Part shown: positions 59,872-64,000 of the stretch, one piece after another
How positions within the stretch are numbered: the stretch's first letter is position 1
How the letters are laid out: each line of letters begins with the position of its first letter
The notes under the pieces: model-generated
The model's input: only the letters and a program-made list of their open reading frames with translations
Database searches by the model: none
Told to the model about the DNA's origin: nothing
Position numbers and translations under genes: made by a program
DNA from: SAR202 cluster bacterium bin127
Lineage (GTDB): Bacteria > Chloroflexota > Dehalococcoidia > Lucifugimonadales > Lucifugimonadaceae
Reading direction: 5' to 3'
DNA: 64,000 nt
Assembly: GCA_002239045.1 (NCBI GenBank)
Contig: MPNN01000003.1
Coordinates: 124,001-188,000 of the forward strand

Positions 59872-59943
59872 CGACTGCGTACCTCCAACTGTGTTTCCTG
59901 CGTGTGATGATACAGCCATCATGGCGTGTGACGGCGAGGTTAG

Positions 59944-61050
59944 TTGACGCTCGGTATGCGCATGCCGCGAATGGATATCACGGCGCTCATCGAGCGCGCC
60001 GCCGAATGCGGTGATCCGACTTCGATCGGTGAAGAGTTGCTGGCGATGACGGGTGCGGCTGATGCGACCGTAGATCGATACGGGTCGCTCGATGGAGGGA
60101 ATCCACAGAAATCGCAAGTCTTTCGAATTGGGATTTCGGGTCACGCCATGGGTTTGACTCATGCAATCGTCAAGATCCCGGCAAAACTGAGGTCGGATCG
60201 TGTACAGGAGGCCGTTAGCGGAACCTATGCCCGTGATTACGGAGGGTACAACCTGCTAAGAGATATGCAGGGCGGTTTCCAACCACGCATTTTCGCCGCC
60301 CACTACGATCCCGTTACCAAGACCTCAGCATTGCTGATTGAAGACCTAGGCGATCTGCCCAAACGTCGACAGTTCGAGCCAAAGGTCCTCCACGATGCAC
60401 TCTTCAATCTTGCTCAAATCCATTCCCGTTACTGGGGCGACGAATCGCTACGCACCAGATGGTGGATGCGCGACGGATACCGTGCCGACATCTTCGACGA
60501 AGACGTAGATCAATTCGCGCCGAATTGGGCGAAATTGACCGCCTCGGAAGTCTTGCGTCCGAGTTCCACCCAAACTGTCGACGAAGTCGCCGACTTTCTC
60601 GCGGCGAACATGTCGGAAGTTTTGCAAGAATTGGATGACCGACCTCGAACATTGACACATGGCGACCTACACACAGCCAACATGATGTTGCGCAGAACGG
60701 ACGATGGGTTCAAGCCGGTTTTGATCGATTGGCAAGACGCGGTGTACAGCGGCGCGAGCAGCGACGTGGCCAAATTCCTTTCGACGACAATGTCACCGGA
60801 GGATGCTCGCTGTCACTTCGACGATCTGATCGTCGGCTACCACGCTGCATTGCGAACCGACATTCGGTCCTACTATTCGCTCACGGTGTTTCGGCGCGAT
60901 GTCGTACTGGCACTTCTAGGAACGTTTGCCAACTACGTCATCAGCGCGACCACTAGTTGCTCATCGGATATTGACCCGAAGACGTTGAATCATTCGTTGA
61001 AGCGGGTATCGTCGGTTATTGATGTCCTGCAGCCGCTGCGAGAGTTGTGA
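59944..61050 (+). CDS. Small-molecule phosphotransferase (APH/ecdysteroid-kinase fold)
   Basis: 368 aa. Kinase motifs are clear in the C-terminal half: catalytic loop LTHGDLHTANMM and metal-binding IDWQD. The N-terminal lobe has VKIPA (likely Lys) and LLIEDLGD as hinge. The architecture fits the aminoglycoside phosphotransferase/CHK-like superfamily. The phosphorylated compound is unknown, resistance is not implied. TTG 59944 has GAGG upstream; ATG 59956 is a second option. Confidence 0.82.
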   Translation: MTLGMRMPRMDITALIERAAECGDPTSIGEELLAMTGAADATVDRYGSLDGGNPQKSQVFRIGISGHAMGLTHAIVKIPAKLRSDRVQEAVSGTYARDYGGYNLLRDMQGGFQPRIFAAHYDPVTKTSALLIEDLGDLPKRRQFEPKVLHDALFNLAQIHSRYWGDESLRTRWWMRDGYRADIFDEDVDQFAPNWAKLTASEVLRPSSTQTVDEVADFLAANMSEVLQELDDRPRTLTHGDLHTANMMLRRTDDGFKPVLIDWQDAVYSGASSDVAKFLSTTMSPEDARCHFDDLIVGYHAALRTDIRSYYSLTVFRRDVVLALLGTFANYVISATTSCSSDIDPKTLNHSLKRVSSVIDVLQPLREL

Positions 61051-61069
61051 TGCGGTGGAGGTGTATCTG

Positions 61070-62434
61070 TTAACCGTTCGCGGAGGTCGATGCTCCGCTT
61101 CCGGCCATGCCGCGCATGCGGTGCCGCGACAGATCACGCAGCATGACAAGCGTGTCCGAATAGCCCATAACCCGAGTCGTGAATTCTTCTTCTTCGCCCA
61201 GCACGGAAAATCCGCCACGCTTGGATGCGATCTCACCGTTTGAGAAGAATCCGGCGACAGGGATTTTTCCGATGTTTTCTGCAATGATCTTGGCGTCGTG
61301 ATCGTCTTTTTCGAACATACGGTAGCCCCGAGCGACCGAGTTGAAACAGAGCATCGCGTCAACATTCTCGTCGCGGTCGCGGAGGTGCGACGCGTAATTG
61401 GCCAAGTTTTGAGTAAGACGTTGCGATGCCAGTTCGCCGTCTCGGACGTGGAATCGGAGTGCTTGGCCTTCTTCGACTAGATCGCCGATCATCATGGTCC
61501 CGGTTTCTTGGTCCATGTCCATGATGTTGCGCATTACGTAGTCAGGATCCAACAAAACGCCACTGGATTCGAGACCAACGACGAGCGTACGCTTCATCCG
61601 AATCTGGCTCAATGGGTCGGCGTTGAGGAACACCTCTTCCAAGACCGACAACGGCGAGCGGTCGTCCAATTGGTGAATTTCGTTGCGGCTGGCTTTCGTG
61701 ATAACCATGCTCGGTCCGACCGGTTCTTCGCTTCCGGAAATGATCGTCTCGGCATCAAAGTTGCGCTTGAATAGTAGCCCGACCGCGCCGTGATGACGCA
61801 GCTGATCGCCGAAGAACATTCGGTTTTCACCGTATTCTTGGCCACCGCTGACCAGAGCACCGAACTTCATCACGGATGGGTAAACCGAGTCGAGCATCGA
61901 TAAGGCGTATTCGGTGGATACCGTCAATGGGTCGATGAATACGAGCATCAGGCCATCTTCAAAATCAGCCGGATCAGCGCCGATGGCATCGGAAAGCGAT
62001 TCTGGCGTGGCTTCTTTGCCGCTGGCTTGCTTATCGCTGAATGCGAATGGGTGAACGGCGGATGTGTCACACGTTGCGGCGAGGACGGAGAGTCCGGGGC
62101 CTTGTTCGAGTTCACGTCCAGCGCCGATGACGCCAGCTCCTGAGCAACCGATCAATACTTCGGGACCGAGTAGCCGGTGAATATCGGGCAGAATATTTTC
62201 GAAGTTCTGATACTTGGGGGCCGACGCGAATACTAGAGCAAGATCGGGTGTTTCGCCGTCGAGTTGAGCTTTGATGTCGTCGCACATCGCCTCAACTTCG
62301 GAGGGCTCATCGTAGTTTTCGCAAAGTGCGGCGGCGAAACAGCCGGAGCGCGTCCGCCGATTTGGAGCCTCTTGAACAGAGCTCGATCGCGCCAACACGT
62401 TGGATCTCGAGCCCCACGGAAACTCTGCTTGCAT
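61070..62434 (-). CDS. FIST N- and C-domain protein
   Basis: 454 aa. An N-terminal FIST domain (about 60-265; SAPKYQNFENILPDIHRLLGPEVLIGCSGAGVIGAGREL) is followed by a FIST_C domain (about 270-430). FIST domains sense small molecules and are usually fused to GGDEF, kinase or methyl-accepting outputs. Here no output domain is attached and no signalling gene is near. The GCSGAG motif and ATG 62434 with GGAGAAGG are clear. Confidence 0.88.
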   Translation of the reverse strand: MQAEFPWGSRSNVLARSSSVQEAPNRRTRSGCFAAALCENYDEPSEVEAMCDDIKAQLDGETPDLALVFASAPKYQNFENILPDIHRLLGPEVLIGCSGAGVIGAGRELEQGPGLSVLAATCDTSAVHPFAFSDKQASGKEATPESLSDAIGADPADFEDGLMLVFIDPLTVSTEYALSMLDSVYPSVMKFGALVSGGQEYGENRMFFGDQLRHHGAVGLLFKRNFDAETIISGSEEPVGPSMVITKASRNEIHQLDDRSPLSVLEEVFLNADPLSQIRMKRTLVVGLESSGVLLDPDYVMRNIMDMDQETGTMMIGDLVEEGQALRFHVRDGELASQRLTQNLANYASHLRDRDENVDAMLCFNSVARGYRMFEKDDHDAKIIAENIGKIPVAGFFSNGEIASKRGGFSVLGEEEEFTTRVMGYSDTLVMLRDLSRHRMRGMAGSGASTSANG

Positions 62435-62589
62435 GAAGCGTCCTTCTCCAAATTCCTGCGTTCATCAGGCACCACGTAGATCCTCATCCAACACGTCATC
62501 CTTTGTGATGCGTGATGTTGATTTTGGCAAAGTGAGCGGAGTCGAAACAATATCGACTGTGACGAAACATTCTCAATCTTGGTCGTCGT

Positions 62590-63915
62590 TCACATTCGAG
62601 ACAGCGCTCGCCGCGCGGCCTCGATGGTCGCTTCGATCTGTTCTTCAGTGTGAGCGGACGACATATGCACGCGACCGTTTGAGGAAAGACGGACTCCTTC
62701 CCTCATCATCTCGGACGCGAACTGCGCGTAACGAGCATCATCGCACTTTGTGGCATGGTCGCGATAGTTGCGAATAACGTCTCCGCTGCGATTGAACGAG
62801 ACGCCAAATACGCTGCCGAGACCTTGGACATGGATATCGGTTTCGGCCTCCAATCCGGCGCGCCGAAGGCCGTCGATCAAGCGTTGGCCATTTCGATTTA
62901 AGTCGGCGTAAAAAGCGTCGGCGTTCGACCGGAGGTGCGTCAGAGTCGCGTGAGCGGCTGCGATGGACATGACGTTGGAGTTGAAGCTGCCGCCGTGGTA
63001 AACCTCGCCGCTCCCGAGCATGTTCATGATTTCGCGTCGTCCTGCAAGCATGGCGATTGGGAAACCGGCGGCGATGGATTTTGCGTAGGTAGCGAGATCG
63101 GGCGTGATGCCGAGGAGTTCCTGCGCGCCTCCATAGGCGACTCGGAAACCGGTAATCACTTCGTCAAAGATGATCAAGGCACCGTGTTCATGCGCGAGTT
63201 CTTTTGCGGCGTCAAGGAAGCCTGGTTCGGGCATGATGCAGTTGGTGTTGGCGTTGATCGGCTCCATGATGACCGCGGCGACTTCGCCTCGGTTTCGATC
63301 AAACGCGTCTTCCAAGCGATCGATGTCGTTCCACTGGCAAGGTATCGCCTGTTCCGCTGCGCCGGGGTCCATACCAGCCGATTCGCCCACTGGTCGTGGC
63401 GAATCGACGTCACCGGCCTCATCAATCGGCGGATGAACGGAGTGGTTCACGCTGTCCATCCAGCCGTGGTAGTGACCTTCGAATCGGATGAATTTCGATC
63501 TGCCGGTGTAGCCTCTGGCGAGTCGAAGGACAAGTTGCACGATCTCGGTGCCGGAGCCCGCGAAACGTACTGTGCAGTCCTCGATGGGAATGGCGGCGGC
63601 GGCCATTTCTGCGACTTCCAATTCGCGCTCGAATTGCGCGGCGAAGATGTAACCGTTGCGCATGTCCGCGGCGACTTGTTGCGAGACGAATTCGGGCGCG
63701 TGCCCGAAGAGGTTGGGGCCCATGCCTTGGATGTAGTCGATGTACCCGTTGCCGTCCGCATCCCACATGAGAGCGCCTTGGGCACGGTCAAAGAAGAGGG
63801 GTTCGCCGCCAGGTTCGTTGAGTCTGATCTGGGATGAGATGCCGCCGGCAACTACTCGACGGGCGCGATCCATGAGTTCGCGAGATCGTTGTCGGTTTGG
63901 CTGTTGAGTTGACAT
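62590..63915 (-). CDS. Glutamate-1-semialdehyde aminomutase-like class III aminotransferase
   Basis: 441 aa. PLP enzyme; Lys in YAKSIAAGFP, DEVITGFR and the GHYHGW segment are typical of the GSAM/HemL group. Heme genes are not near. It is likely a member of the large paralogous set acting on other amino/keto acids, since it has distinct neighbours (FIST protein and VOC protein). HemL is possible but unproven. Confidence 0.85.
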   Translation of the reverse strand: MSTQQPNRQRSRELMDRARRVVAGGISSQIRLNEPGGEPLFFDRAQGALMWDADGNGYIDYIQGMGPNLFGHAPEFVSQQVAADMRNGYIFAAQFERELEVAEMAAAAIPIEDCTVRFAGSGTEIVQLVLRLARGYTGRSKFIRFEGHYHGWMDSVNHSVHPPIDEAGDVDSPRPVGESAGMDPGAAEQAIPCQWNDIDRLEDAFDRNRGEVAAVIMEPINANTNCIMPEPGFLDAAKELAHEHGALIIFDEVITGFRVAYGGAQELLGITPDLATYAKSIAAGFPIAMLAGRREIMNMLGSGEVYHGGSFNSNVMSIAAAHATLTHLRSNADAFYADLNRNGQRLIDGLRRAGLEAETDIHVQGLGSVFGVSFNRSGDVIRNYRDHATKCDDARYAQFASEMMREGVRLSSNGRVHMSSAHTEEQIEATIEAARRALSRM

Positions 63916-63927
63916 TGGTTGTTGATC

Positions 63928-64000
63928 CTAGTGGTCAGGGTCTACGAGGCAGAATTCGTTTCCTTCGGGGTCCTGCATGACGATCCATCGGGTGTCACCG
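63928..64000 (-). CDS. VOC (glyoxalase-like) protein, C-terminal end only
   Basis: The 23 visible residues read RWIVMQDPEGNEFCLVDPD before a TAG stop. The DPEGNEFCLV strand with a metal-binding Glu is typical of glyoxalase/dioxygenase-superfamily C-termini. The remainder lies beyond the window. It is the next gene upstream of the GSAM-like gene, 12 bp away. Confidence 0.75.
   Translation of the reverse strand, partial: GDTRWIVMQDPEGNEFCLVDPDH

Noticed and set aside
59872-60162. N-terminal extension of the second SDR up to 60162
   Set aside because: It would overlap the divergent kinase-like gene and lacks family similarity; ATG 59871 has GGAGGT at the right distance.
62590-63915. Naming the aminotransferase hemL
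   Set aside because: The motifs fit HemL but also many paralogues; neighbours are not heme genes, so no gene name was given.

Overview
The window is a 64 kb stretch of a streamlined bacterial chromosome of moderate GC, almost fully coding, with no insertion sequence, phage gene or CRISPR array that I could see. The gene set points to Chloroflexota, probably the Dehalococcoidia/SAR202 side. The reasons are a 23S-5S rRNA operon with no 16S next to it, a fused AccD-AccA carboxyltransferase, RNase J rather than RNase E, frequent GTG/TTG starts, Ala/Pro/Lys-rich lipoprotein linkers, and many SDR, nitroreductase and acyl-CoA dehydrogenase genes. This assignment is inference and was not tested by phylogeny.

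Layout. 1-3.6 kb: minus-strand rRNA operon, 23S, initiator tRNA-Met, 5S, tRNA-Ser(CGA), behind a near-consensus promoter. 3.6-11 kb: bPH2 membrane protein, purA (plus), then a minus-strand lysine/diaminopimelate cluster (dapB, asd, dapA, an Eis-like GNAT, yvcK). 11-14.2 kb: rpsO-pnp, where PNPase has a 113-residue RGG-rich tail. 14.2-16.2 kb: a membrane-anchored collagen-like protein with 40 uninterrupted Gly-X-Y triplets, a structured 5' leader whose last hairpin covers the Shine-Dalgarno, and two hairpins downstream.

16-28.6 kb: a long minus-strand housekeeping run (DUF177-rpmF-fabD-nusB-acpP-udg-rnj-ftsK-accDA-small ORF-GlmU-like acetyltransferase-CBS membrane protein), mixing fatty-acid synthesis, RNA processing and cell-division functions. 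28.7-36.2 kb: acyl-CoA dehydrogenase, ruvC-ruvA-ruvB, and a two-subunit ABC exporter with one degenerate ATP site. 36.4-43.5 kb: GNAT, zinc-ribbon membrane protein, DapA-like aldolase, siroheme nitrite/sulfite reductase, sugar-phosphate-isomerase-like protein, chlorite dismutase/HemQ-like protein, 7Fe ferredoxin and a HesB/IscA-like protein; the last four kinds share an iron/heme/redox theme. 43.9-50.9 kb: Lrp/AsnC regulator, bioY, aspS (with residues of a non-discriminating enzyme), tig-clpP-clpX and a ThiS-like protein.

50.9-56.2 kb: a minus-strand peptide/opine-type ABC importer (binding protein, two permeases) followed by a cupredoxin-fold lipoprotein that seems to lack copper ligands; no ATPase gene is present. 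56.4-64 kb: SDR, a CinA-like protein and a nucleotidyltransferase in overlapping frames, nitroreductase, second SDR, small-molecule kinase-like protein, FIST-domain protein, GSAM-like class III aminotransferase, and the C-terminus of a VOC protein.

No single unmistakable new system is present. The best leads are the 43-codon ORF fitted exactly between accDA and the GlmU-like gene, the split CinA-like/nucleotidyltransferase pair, the RNA leader of the collagen-like gene, and the RGG-tailed PNPase.
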